The notes beneath the pieces were generated by a model. That model was given only the letters and a program-made list of their open reading frames with translations, was not told the DNA's origin and made no database searches. 64,000 bases of DNA from contig NC_008554.1 of assembly GCF_000014965.1 (NCBI RefSeq), forward strand, positions 1,290,001-1,354,000, in the 5' to 3' direction. The DNA is from Syntrophobacter fumaroxidans MPOB. Its GTDB lineage: Bacteria; Desulfobacterota; Syntrophobacteria; Syntrophobacterales; Syntrophobacteraceae. Positions 8,973 to 17,461 of the stretch are shown one piece after another (position 1 is the first letter of the stretch; each line of letters opens with the position of its first letter). The translations under genes were made by a program, and so were the position numbers.

Positions 8973-11192
8973 ATGGAAAAGAAGATGGGCGTGTACATAT
9001 GCACGGGGTGCGGCATCGGAGCGGCTCTGGACATCGAGGCTCTGGCCAGGGTGGCAACCGACGAATACAAGATCGCGTCATGCGGGGAGCACCCTCACCT
9101 TTGCAGCCCCGAAGGCGTGGCGCTCGCCCGGTCCGGCCTGGAGTCCGAAGGGACGGGTTTCGTTGTGATTGCGGCCTGTTCTCCGCGCGTGATGACCGAC
9201 GTGTTCGACTTTTCCCCCGGTGCCGTGGTGGAGAGGGTCAACCTCCGGGAACAGGTGGTGTGGTCCCATGCGCCCAACGACGAAAACACGCAGATGATGG
9301 CCGAGGACGCCCTGCGCATGGGAATCGTCAAGCTTTCCGAAACCCAGCCTCCCGACCCTTTCATCGGGGAGGAGCTCAGCAAGCGTATCCTGGTTGTGGG
9401 CGGTGGCCTGACCGGATTGACCGCGGCCAACGAGACCGCCAAAGCCGGGTACGAAGCCGTGTTGGTGGAAAAGGAAAAAGAGCTCGGAGGGTACCTTCGA
9501 AGGGTCCACAAAGTGCCTCCGTCCTCTCCGCCTTACGACACTCCGCATGACTCGCCGCTGGATCAACTGATCCGGGAAGTGACGAGCCGGCCGAAGATAA
9601 AGGTCCATACGGGGGCTCAAATTGCCTCGACGTCGGGGGCGCCGTGCATGTTCGACGTCACGGTTCGCGGTGACGGGTCCGAATGGACGGAACGGGTCGG
9701 CGGGATCGTTTTGGCGACCGGTTCCGTGTCCTACGATGCGGCAAAGCTTACCCATCTCGGCCGCGGTCGGTTTCCGGACGTCGTCACGGCCGCCGAGCTC
9801 GAAGAGATGTTCGTCTCCGGCAACGTCGCGCGTCCCTCCAACGGGGGGCGGGTCGGCAGCGTGGCCTTCATCCTCTGCGCGGGTTCCCGCGACCCGGAAC
9901 ACCTGCCCTACTGTTCGTCGGCGTGTTGCGTGGAATCCCTGAAGCTGGCGAGCTGCTTCAAATCCATGAACCCGCAGATGCCGGTTTATATTTTTTACCA
10001 GGACATGCGCGCCAACGGGACGTATGAGTTGCTTTACAAACAGGCCCAGAAGGACGGCACGATTTTCATCCGGGGAGCCGTCCGCGATGTCGAGGACGAT
10101 GGATCGGGGGGGCTTGTCATCGTTGCAGACGATGAGCTGACGCGCTCCCCGATCATGTCGGAGGGCGTCGACCTGGTGGTGTTGGCTGTGGGCATGGTTC
10201 CCACGAGCGCCTTTGGAGACCCCTTCAAGGCCCAGGCCGCCAAGGAAGGCGAGGAAGAATCGGCGGTTCCCGCCGACACCGTGCTGGTGTCGAACCTGCT
10301 CAATCTCCAGTACCGCCAGGGTCCGGAGCTCCCGACGCTCAACCACGGTTTCCCCGATTCCCATTTCATCTGTTTCCCGTACGAATCACGCCGTACGGGA
10401 ATCTATCCGGCCGGGACAGTGCGCGCGCCCATGGACTACGCCGCAGCCGTGCAGGACGCCACGGGCGCCGCCCTCAAAGCGATCCAGTGCGTCGAGATGG
10501 TTTCCGGCGGCAAAGCCGTCCATCCCAGGGCCGGGGACACCAGCTACCCGGAGTTCTTCATGCAGCGGTGCACGCAGTGCAAGCGGTGCACGGAAGAATG
10601 TCCCTTCGGCGCGATCAACGAGGATGAAAAAGCCAATCCGCTTCCGAACCCCACGCGGTGCCGCCGTTGCGGAGTCTGCATGGGCGCCTGCCCGGAACGG
10701 ATCATCTCGTTCAGGAACTACTCCGTGACCATGATCGGAAACATGATCAAGAACATCCAGGTTCCCGACGAGTACGAGGAAAAGCCCCGCATCCTTGTCC
10801 TCGCGTGCGAAAACGACGCCTGCCCGGCGCTGGACATGACCGGTATCCGGCGCCTCGCTTACAACCCGTGGGTCCGGGTGATCCCGGTCCGATGTCTGGG
10901 TTCAACGAACCTCGTCTGGATTGCCGACGCCCTCTCCAAGGGAATCGACGGCATCCTGCTGCTCGGATGCAAACACGGGGACGATTACCAGTGCCATTTC
11001 ATCAAGGGAAGCGAACTCGCCGATATTCGCATGAGCAAGATCCGGGAAACCCTCAATCGCCTTGTTCTGGAGGCGGATCGAGTCCGCTTCGAACAGATTG
11101 CGATATCCGACTACAGGCGTCTTCCGGAAGTCCTCGACGGCTTCGCCGCGCGGATAGAAGAGCTTGGCCCGAACCCCTACAAAGGTTATTGA
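8973..11192 (+). CDS. qmoB: Quinone-interacting oxidoreductase subunit QmoB (HdrA-MvhD fusion)
   Basis: 739 residues. The order is an N-terminal Cys region (CTGCGIG), an FAD fold (LVVGGGLTGLTAANETAKAG), the HdrA-type stretch LCAGSRDPEHLPYCSSACC, two ferredoxin motifs near 530-570 (CTQCKRCTEECP and CRRCGVCMGACP) and a C-terminal MvhD/FlpD-like domain (ILVLACENDACP, then CLGS and GCKHGDDYQC). In methanogens MvhD links hydrogenase to heterodisulfide reductase, so the fused domain is a likely electron entry or exit point. The ATG at 8973 follows GGAGGTAG; longer in-frame starts overlap qmoA and are disfavoured. Confidence 0.93.
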   Translation: MEKKMGVYICTGCGIGAALDIEALARVATDEYKIASCGEHPHLCSPEGVALARSGLESEGTGFVVIAACSPRVMTDVFDFSPGAVVERVNLREQVVWSHAPNDENTQMMAEDALRMGIVKLSETQPPDPFIGEELSKRILVVGGGLTGLTAANETAKAGYEAVLVEKEKELGGYLRRVHKVPPSSPPYDTPHDSPLDQLIREVTSRPKIKVHTGAQIASTSGAPCMFDVTVRGDGSEWTERVGGIVLATGSVSYDAAKLTHLGRGRFPDVVTAAELEEMFVSGNVARPSNGGRVGSVAFILCAGSRDPEHLPYCSSACCVESLKLASCFKSMNPQMPVYIFYQDMRANGTYELLYKQAQKDGTIFIRGAVRDVEDDGSGGLVIVADDELTRSPIMSEGVDLVVLAVGMVPTSAFGDPFKAQAAKEGEEESAVPADTVLVSNLLNLQYRQGPELPTLNHGFPDSHFICFPYESRRTGIYPAGTVRAPMDYAAAVQDATGAALKAIQCVEMVSGGKAVHPRAGDTSYPEFFMQRCTQCKRCTEECPFGAINEDEKANPLPNPTRCRRCGVCMGACPERIISFRNYSVTMIGNMIKNIQVPDEYEEKPRILVLACENDACPALDMTGIRRLAYNPWVRVIPVRCLGSTNLVWIADALSKGIDGILLLGCKHGDDYQCHFIKGSELADIRMSKIRETLNRLVLEADRVRFEQIAISDYRRLPEVLDGFAARIEELGPNPYKGY

Positions 11193-11265
11193 TGATCTGC
11201 CGTTTCGCCCGGGGTGCGCACGCTTGCGGCGGCACCCGGGGGTTACGCGCGAGGAGCCGTGCCCC

Positions 11266-12438
11266 ATGGAACCTAAGAACGTATTGCTGGAGATGCGGGA
11301 TTACCTGACGGAGTTGGGAGCGGAAACGCTGAACTGGTGCATGCAGTGCGGACTGTGCACCAATTTGTGTCCCTGGAGGCTGGTTTCCGGAGAGACGAGC
11401 GAACAATTCAACATCCGCCACATGCAGCGGCTCGGGCAGATGGGCATCGAGGGTTTCGAGGACGAGAAGATACTTTTCGCCTGTTCCACTTGCGGCATGT
11501 GCCAGACGAATTGCCCGCGCGGCGTCAAGATCGTCGACAACGTTCGGACCATGCGCACGAGCATCGTCGGCGCCGGGATGCCGCCGGCCTATCTGCGACC
11601 CGTTCTGGGCAGCGCCTTCGCCAACGGCAATCCTTGGTCGGGGCCCAGGGAGAAGCGCATGGACTGGACGAGCGGGCTCGATGTGCCCGCCTTCGACGCG
11701 GGCAAGGAATATTTTCTTTTCGTCTGCTGCCATTCCTGTTATGACCCGCGGGGAACCCGGATCGCCAGGAGCGTTGCCAAGCTGCTCAAGCACGCGGGGG
11801 TGAGTTTCGGAGTGATCGGAACGGAAGAAAGCTGCTGCGGGGAAAGCATGCGCAAAATCGGTGACGAGGAACTCTTCGCGAAACTCGCTCAGAACAACAT
11901 CGAGCTGTTCAACAGCCGTGGAGTCCGAAAAATCGTCACAACATCACCCCATTGCCTGTGGACCTTCAAGAATGAATACCCCGAACTGGGCGGGGAGTGG
12001 GAAGTCGTGCACTATACGGAGCTTCTTCAGCAGTTGTATGCCGACGGGAAGCTTTCCTTGACCGCCGGCATGGGAAAGAAGGTCGCTTTCCACGATCCGT
12101 GCTACCTTGGCCGTCACAGCGGGATTTACGACGCGCCTCGGCAGCTTGCGGCCGCCATTCCGGGAGTGGAGATGACGGAGCTGGAACGTTGCCGGGATTC
12201 CAGCCTGTGCTGCGCCGGAGGCGGCGGCCGGATATGGGCCGAAGTCCCGGTGGGCGAGCGATTCGGGGAGTTGCGGATCAAGGACGCCGTCCGGGCCGGC
12301 GCCGAAGTTCTGACAACGTCGTGCCCCTATTGCGTCAACATGATGACCGATGCCTGCAACAGCCTGGGAAATCAGGACGTGCTGCAGATCATCGAGCTGT
12401 CCGAGCTGCTGGTCAAGGCCGTTCCCTGCGACGACTGA
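11266..12438 (+). CDS. HdrD-like (HdrC-HdrB fusion) protein in the qmoC position
   Basis: 390 residues. Two [4Fe-4S] motifs of HdrC type come first (C25, C28, C31, C35 and C73, C76, C79, C83). Two CCG domains of HdrB type follow (C154-C155, C158, C190-C191, C230; then C279, C315-C316 and a late CPYC). CCG domains hold the special [4Fe-4S] clusters that handle thiols and disulfides in heterodisulfide reductase. Canonical QmoC has an HdrC part fused to a membrane cytochrome b part; no hydrophobic helix is seen here, so this protein is soluble. It is the third gene after qmoAB, 73 bases downstream of qmoB. The ATG at 11266 is favoured over upstream in-frame starts because the fold begins there. 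Confidence 0.88.
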   Translation: MEPKNVLLEMRDYLTELGAETLNWCMQCGLCTNLCPWRLVSGETSEQFNIRHMQRLGQMGIEGFEDEKILFACSTCGMCQTNCPRGVKIVDNVRTMRTSIVGAGMPPAYLRPVLGSAFANGNPWSGPREKRMDWTSGLDVPAFDAGKEYFLFVCCHSCYDPRGTRIARSVAKLLKHAGVSFGVIGTEESCCGESMRKIGDEELFAKLAQNNIELFNSRGVRKIVTTSPHCLWTFKNEYPELGGEWEVVHYTELLQQLYADGKLSLTAGMGKKVAFHDPCYLGRHSGIYDAPRQLAAAIPGVEMTELERCRDSSLCCAGGGGRIWAEVPVGERFGELRIKDAVRAGAEVLTTSCPYCVNMMTDACNSLGNQDVLQIIELSELLVKAVPCDD

Positions 12439-12501
12439 ACCGGCGCCAACCGGCGGGGTTCCCTCCGCCGGGCATCACGACGAACAAGGAGAATGGAATC
12501 G

Positions 12502-12762
12502 ATGCCAGTGACATTCGAAACGCTCAAAACCAATCAGCAGGACTACCTTCTCGCTTACCGGGAAGCAGGCGAACTGGTCATGGAACCTTACTGCCATTGC
12601 GGTAACGCGCTGGAAGAGGACTATCACTGCAACCGGTGCGCCCGCTCATGCGACTGCACCTTCATCGCCTGCAGGGGGCCCGACGCCCTGGCGGTGGTCG
12701 AGAAGCTGATTCACAGCAATCCCAATTTCAGAAACTACCAGGCCGCGCTGCTTGACGCCTGA
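12502..12762 (+). CDS. Small Cys-rich protein downstream of the qmo genes
   Basis: 86 residues, with a metal-binding-type cluster in the centre: CHCG, then CNRCARSCDC and a further C, seven cysteines within about 33 residues. I do not recognise a named family. The place right after the qmo genes recalls the small promoter-distal gene (qmoD) of the Desulfovibrio qmo operon, but I cannot confirm homology. AAGGAG (12486-12491) stands 10 bases before the ATG at 12502; the in-frame ATG at 12493 is too close to that site. It may carry or deliver a metal or iron-sulfur cluster; this is inference. Confidence 0.7.
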   Translation: MPVTFETLKTNQQDYLLAYREAGELVMEPYCHCGNALEEDYHCNRCARSCDCTFIACRGPDALAVVEKLIHSNPNFRNYQAALLDA

Positions 12763-12777
12763 TTGCCGAGGTCGCAC

Positions 12778-13500
12778 ATGGTTCAGACTGACCCGACACC
12801 GGATCAACCGGTGCTCAAGGACGACAGTCCTTTTCGTTTCGTCTGCAGGGACACGCTCCCGTGCTTCACTCAATGCTGCCGCGATGTGAACATCTACCTT
12901 ACCCCCTACGACATCCTGCGGCTTCGTCGCGCTCTGCGGATCGGATCGACGGAATTTCTGGAAAAACATACACGGCACTTTCTCGCTCGCACCGTGAACA
13001 TTCCCGTGGTCCAACTCCGTATGGATGAGGACACCCTGAGGTGCATGTTCGTCTCCGACGCCGGCTGCACCGTATACGAGAACCGGCCGTGGGCCTGCCG
13101 CATGTTTCCTCTCGATCTGGGTTCCCGTGAGGGCGAATACCAGCTCATTGCCGGGAAGGACCGGTGCCTGGGCCTGTTGGAATCGTCTTCTTCGAGCGTG
13201 GGCGAATGGCTCGAAGGCCAGGGCGTCGCGCCGTATGTCGAAATGGAACGGCTGTTTCAAACGGTCGTTCCTTCGAGCTTCAAGAGGGGCGCCCCCATGG
13301 ACGCCGGCCTCGGGAAGATCATGTTTCTTGCCTACGATCTGGACCGCTTCGTCGAAATCATCAGGGACGAGCGATTCAAGACGTTCTATGCCGTGGACGA
13401 AGACACGCTTCGCCGCGCCCTCTCGGATGATGAGGAGCTGTTGAGACTCGCGTTCCGCTATATCCGCAGCCAGTTGGAAGAACTCTACCCGGTGACCTGA
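12778..13500 (+). CDS. YkgJ-family cysteine cluster protein (first copy)
   Basis: 240 residues. The family pattern (PF03692-like) is seen as FVCRDTLPCFTQCCRDVNIYLTPYDILRL, then AGCTVYENRPWACRMFPLD and a later Cys. The four to five cysteines probably bind a metal or iron-sulfur cluster; the biochemical role of the family is not settled. The ATG at 12778 has GAGG nearby; a TTG at 12763 is a weaker alternative. It follows the small Cys-rich gene within 16 bases and is followed by a paralogue, so the two probably belong to the qmo transcription unit. Confidence 0.85.
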   Translation: MVQTDPTPDQPVLKDDSPFRFVCRDTLPCFTQCCRDVNIYLTPYDILRLRRALRIGSTEFLEKHTRHFLARTVNIPVVQLRMDEDTLRCMFVSDAGCTVYENRPWACRMFPLDLGSREGEYQLIAGKDRCLGLLESSSSSVGEWLEGQGVAPYVEMERLFQTVVPSSFKRGAPMDAGLGKIMFLAYDLDRFVEIIRDERFKTFYAVDEDTLRRALSDDEELLRLAFRYIRSQLEELYPVT

Positions 13501-13587
13501 TGCGAGCACGCGGGACCGGGAATGACGAGGGCGGAGCCGGCCGCATCCCGCCGGCCGGGGTTCGGAATCACCACCCGAAGGAGAATC

Positions 13588-14379
13588 ATGTCAGCCGTTG
13601 AAACGACCGCGCCCGAACCCATCCGGGGATTGCTCGAACCCCTGAGGGACGGGAAGTTCAAATTCGCATGCCACCCCGGCGTCCCGTGTTTCACGGAGTG
13701 CTGCCGAGACCTGAAACTTCTGCTGACCCCTTACGATATCGTGCAGCTGAAGAATCACCTGGGCATGGATGCCCGCAGCTTCCTGGACCGCTACACCGAA
13801 ACCGTCTTCGACGAACAACGCCGGCTCCCGATGATCCACCTGAAGATGCAGGAGAACGAACGCAAGAGCTGCCCGTTCGTCTCGCCTGCCGGCTGCACGG
13901 TCTACTCCGGACGTCCCTCGGCATGCCGCATATACCCCCTTGCCAGGGCCTCACGGGTGCACCGCGCTCACGGTACCGTGATCGAAGACTACTTCCTCTT
14001 GCATGAAAGCCACTGTGCGGGTTTTGAGGAGGATCGGGTCTGGAATGTTCGGGAATGGCTTGGAGACCAGGGATTGATCGCCTGCAACGCAATGAACAAC
14101 CAATGGATGGAAATCGTCACGCATCCGCGGCTGCTCCGGGGAAATCCCCTGTCGGCGAAGCAGCAGCAGATGTTCTTCCTGGCCGGTTACAACATGGACC
14201 AGTTCCGAGAATTTGTGCTGAAGAGCCGTTTTCTGAGCATTTTCGAATTGACGTCGGAGGAGATCGAAGGGCTGACCGAGAGCGACGAACGTCTGCTCTG
14301 CGTTGCATTCAGATGGCTCAAATTCGCCCTCCTGAACGAACCGGAACTGAAGATGCGGGATGCATCGGCCGCCCCTTGA
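13588..14379 (+). CDS. YkgJ-family cysteine cluster protein (second copy)
   Basis: 263 residues, a paralogue of the gene just upstream: FACHPGVPCFTECCRDLKLLLTPYDIVQL, then AGCTVYSGRPSACRIYPLA and HCAGFE. The same cysteine set is kept in both, which points to a conserved cluster-binding role. GAAGGAGAATC precedes the ATG at 13588. An intrinsic terminator 34 bases downstream closes the qmo gene string, so co-transcription with the qmo genes is likely. The function is unknown; a role in maturation or thiol/metal handling for the Qmo complex is a guess from place only. Confidence 0.85.
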   Translation: MSAVETTAPEPIRGLLEPLRDGKFKFACHPGVPCFTECCRDLKLLLTPYDIVQLKNHLGMDARSFLDRYTETVFDEQRRLPMIHLKMQENERKSCPFVSPAGCTVYSGRPSACRIYPLARASRVHRAHGTVIEDYFLLHESHCAGFEEDRVWNVREWLGDQGLIACNAMNNQWMEIVTHPRLLRGNPLSAKQQQMFFLAGYNMDQFREFVLKSRFLSIFELTSEEIEGLTESDERLLCVAFRWLKFALLNEPELKMRDASAAP

Positions 14380-14412
14380 TCGGGGGTCGGACCCGGTTGA
14401 TCGCAAACGGAG

Positions 14413-14447
14413 GGAGGGATCGCCCGAAGGACGATCCCTCCTTTTTT
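14413..14447 (+). terminator. Intrinsic terminator after the qmo-YkgJ gene string
   Basis: GGAGGGATCG / CGATCCCTCC is a perfect 10-base-pair stem with a 9-base loop, followed by TTTTTT. A strong Rho-independent terminator. Confidence 0.92.
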
Positions 14448-14601
14448 CAGTGCCGTCACCGGACGCATCGACATTCGGGAGCCGCGCGGCGCTGCGTTCG
14501 CGGGAGCGGCCGGGCCCAAAACCAACAAGCCCCTGGCGTCTGCCGCGAACTTTCTCACCCCACCGAACAGGGCCGGCGCCCTGCCCGTCTGCATCTCGGT
14601 A

Positions 14602-14868
14602 TCAGTCGGCGATGATTTCAGATTTTCCCGCATCCGGGGACCAGACCGGGAGAGGCCCCGTGGCCCCGGTTTCCGGATCGAAACGGTGCCGGTACGAGCA
14701 GGAGACCTCCGTGGTGTCCTTCATGTGCTGCCAGCCCCGGATGTAGTAGGAACACTCGTCATTGAAGCAAACATAGAAATACTCCGCGCTCCAGGTGGAC
14801 ATCGGAGGCGTTCTCCACTTGCTCATTTTGCAGCCGCAGTGAGGGCATATCGTCTTGTCTTCAGCCAT
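14602..14868 (-). CDS. Zinc-ribbon protein, Ogr/Delta-like
   Basis: 88 residues. Two Cys pairs (CPHCGCKM and, further on, YVCFNDECSYYIRGW) form a zinc ribbon like that of Ogr/Delta-type small proteins. The core seems a free-standing ribbon rather than a phage activator; there are no phage genes nearby. AAGGAGATATTGA precedes the ATG on the reverse strand. It stands alone. The role is unknown. Confidence 0.75.
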   Translation of the reverse strand: MAEDKTICPHCGCKMSKWRTPPMSTWSAEYFYVCFNDECSYYIRGWQHMKDTTEVSCSYRHRFDPETGATGPLPVWSPDAGKSEIIAD

Positions 14869-15319
14869 TCAATATCTCCTTGCAGTTCGTTGATAGAGCG
14901 TGATCGTCCCGGATTCCGGCACGCCACCCGGCGTCCATGCCGCGGCGACGCCCCCCCGGGAAAGCTCCCCCCCCCCTTGCGCAAAGGGGCGGCCTTCCTG
15001 AGCGGCCTGGAGGCGGCACGTGCCCCGTCCCCCCATCGTCCCCGGGACCGGGCGCAACCACTTATAGGCAAACGTAACCAGTCGGCTCCGAGAAGGCAAG
15101 AGAGCTCACCGAAGAGAACCGGCGCAGTCGCGGGCTTTTGCCCACGCCGCTTTGCGGCCGCTGCAACGGAAGTGTGCCGGGAAATGACGTCGCCTCTGAG
15201 AATCATTGAAGAAAGCGGGCACGGCATGCCTGCCCGACCCCGACGAGTGCGAAGGCGGGTTCACATTCAGGCGCTGTCCCGAGCCCCAACACGGAAAGCT
15301 CGGGAATCGGGATTTTATC
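14869..15319. other. Intergenic stretch without a supported gene
   Basis: About 450 bases between two reverse-strand genes. Open frames here are antisense or lack ribosome-binding sites. The C/G homopolymer runs near 14950-14990 are unusual, but I see no defined element. Confidence 0.4.
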
Positions 15320-15745
15320 TCACACGGGTTCCTGGACGGAATAGGCTTCCATGGGAACGGGATAATCCTCGGGCCGGAAATGCCGGTTCCTGAGAAATAT
15401 CTCAGCGAACTGCTTCATCGTGTCTTTCATGATCCGCTCGTAATCGGGAACGTTCCGGTCGAATACCTCGCCGATCTTTTCGTACGTGAGCTTGCTCAGG
15501 TCTTCGGTCGCGGTGAGGTATTCCTTGCGCAGATCTTCGGGGAGAGCGGCGATCATGTTCTGTCCGAGCATGCACTCGAACAGGCGATACATGTCGTTGA
15601 GCAGTTTTTTCAACGCCTCGCCTTCCACTTTCTCGCTCTTCCTTTCCACCAGCACTTTGCAGAAATTCAGGATGTAAGGATTTCGAATCGGCTGCGACGG
15701 ACCTGCCTGCCGGGGTTCGGTCACCTCTGGCTCTTTTTGAGACAT
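15320..15745 (-). CDS. Hypothetical protein, mostly helical
   Basis: 141 residues, charged and helix-prone, with few cysteines and no signal peptide or membrane segment. Composition and codon use look like a true soluble protein (for example LLNDMYRLFECMLGQNMI and YEKIGEVFDRNVPDYERIM). I do not recognise a family. Only a weak AGGA stands upstream of the ATG. It is transcribed on its own from the reverse strand. Confidence 0.6.
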   Translation of the reverse strand: MSQKEPEVTEPRQAGPSQPIRNPYILNFCKVLVERKSEKVEGEALKKLLNDMYRLFECMLGQNMIAALPEDLRKEYLTATEDLSKLTYEKIGEVFDRNVPDYERIMKDTMKQFAEIFLRNRHFRPEDYPVPMEAYSVQEPV

Positions 15746-16494
15746 AGTTCAGTCCTGTGTTGAAGATTCTTGGTTGAAAAGGCCGGATGCTCGATTTCAG
15801 GGCGGCCGGTTCGCCGTTGGCGTCCGTCGCGACCCGGTTGGGTTATAGCATCATGCGGACGGCGTGGACAAGGTTTTACACCCTGCGGGAAAAAGATTGG
15901 CGCTCGCGTATGTGCTGCTTGTCCGAACCGGATGCTTTCCCGGGACCAGCGAAAGCCCGTGAGCCATCGCCAGTACTGCGGGTGCTTCCTGAGCCTGCGT
16001 TTTCCGCGCACGATCTTCGGCTCGCGATGGAAATCCTTCAACATCTGCCGGTTGTAGTTGAGAAACATCCTGCCGCGGCCGAAATGCCCCGATCCCGCGG
16101 CGACAATCGAAGGCGGATCGGGCTGCAGCCAGAACGGGCCGATCTTTTTCACCGGCAATTGTGTGAATTCGGGGCAACCTGTGCTAATAGAATACTCTTG
16201 CCGAGGCCCCGGTGATGTCGCACGACGTGAAATCTTTTTGGCCCATGGCGGGGGCGCGGAAGTGCGACAACCGTCGCCGAGCCGGAATGCCTGGCTGCGC
16301 GGGAGTGGGGCATGAGCGGCTCAAACGGGACGGGCACAGGGTAATCGTTTCCATGATGAGGCCGGCAAATCGGCGGCGGATGCCTATCCCGCTTCGTCGC
16401 GGGATTGCCCGCTCATGGGCTGTCTCCAGCGGCTTGACGGGTTGCGGGTTTTGCGCTCCCAGGATTTGTACGAGCTTCGAGGAGGAAATCCCAT
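15746..16494. other. Gene-poor stretch with one doubtful reverse frame
   Basis: About 750 bases. A reverse frame of 145 residues (15721-16158, TTG start, basic, with RGRMFLNYNRQMLKDFH) could be a gene or a remnant, but it overlaps the neighbouring gene and lacks a good ribosome-binding site. Nothing else is supported. Confidence 0.3.
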
Positions 16495-17277
16495 ATGCGC
16501 GAATTGGTGGCCGCGTGCCTTCAGCTCCGGGTCGTGCCGGGGAATGTGGACGCCAACCTGGCCAATGCCCGGGAGGGCATTGAAGAGCTCGCCTCGGGGG
16601 AATGCCGCCTGGTCGTTTTGCCGGAGATGTGGGCATGCGGGTTTCCCTACTCCAGGTTGCAGGAGGTCGCGTCGAGAACCCCTGAAGTCGTTGAAGAAAT
16701 GAGGGGGTGGGCGCGCCGCCATGGAATGGTGCTTGTGGGGAGCCTCCCGGAAAGCGTCGACGGCAGGATCTACAACACCAGTTACGTCATCGACGCGAAC
16801 GGAGAGATTGCCGGGAGTTACCGAAAAGTCCACCTCTTTTCCCTGCATCACGAAGACCTCCACTTCGGCCGCGGCGAAACCTCTCTGGTGTGCTCGACCG
16901 AGGCGGGGGAACTGGGCGTCATGATCTGTTATGACCTGCGATTCCCGGAACTGGGGCGAAAACTCGCGCTGGACGGCGCGCGGATCATGTGCGTATCGTC
17001 GCACTGGCCCGACATCAGAATCGATCACTGGTCCCTGCTGCTGCGAGCCAGGGCGGTGGAGAATCAACTGTTCGTCATCGGCTGCAACGGCTGCGGCACC
17101 GAGAAGAAAATGCGATACGGCGGGGCCTCCGCCATCATATCCCCCATGGGAAAGGTGTTGATCGAAGCCGGCACCGGCCCGGAATCGATTGCCGCGGCAT
17201 TGGACATGGAGGAGGTCGACAGGTTTCGAAAGCTCATCACCTGTTTCCCGGACCGTGTGCCGGCCGTGTACGAATAG
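16495..17277 (+). CDS. Carbon-nitrogen hydrolase (nitrilase superfamily, omega-amidase-like)
   Basis: 260 residues. The Glu-Lys-Cys triad of the superfamily is plain: E44 in LPEMW, K111 in YRKVHLF and C145 in MICYDLRFPE. The last motif and the length fit the branch containing omega-amidase/YafV and similar acyl-amide hydrolases, which hydrolyse alpha-keto acid amides or related short amides. GGAGGAAATCCCAT precedes the ATG. It stands 184 bases upstream of the DUF39 gene on the same strand and could be co-transcribed with the sulfur genes; an omega-amidase fits methionine-salvage-type metabolism. The exact substrate cannot be read from the sequence. Confidence 0.88.
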   Translation: MRELVAACLQLRVVPGNVDANLANAREGIEELASGECRLVVLPEMWACGFPYSRLQEVASRTPEVVEEMRGWARRHGMVLVGSLPESVDGRIYNTSYVIDANGEIAGSYRKVHLFSLHHEDLHFGRGETSLVCSTEAGELGVMICYDLRFPELGRKLALDGARIMCVSSHWPDIRIDHWSLLLRARAVENQLFVIGCNGCGTEKKMRYGGASAIISPMGKVLIEAGTGPESIAAALDMEEVDRFRKLITCFPDRVPAVYE

Positions 17278-17461
17278 GGACGGCGAGCCGGCGCCGAATC
17301 GATTATTTTCCGGTGGCACTTCGAATATTTGCGGGTTATGCTTAATCCCCCGGACACGCCGGCTTGCCCGAATCGATCGGCCGCCGGCGAAACGCTCGGG
17401 GAAGGCGGGGTTCGGGGCTTCAGCCCGGCTGGGAAGGAAAGCGACAGAGGACGGGAGAACG

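Noticed and set aside
15721-16158. 145-residue reverse frame with basic composition
   Set aside because: TTG start, no ribosome-binding site, overlaps a better gene; kept only as a doubtful remnant.
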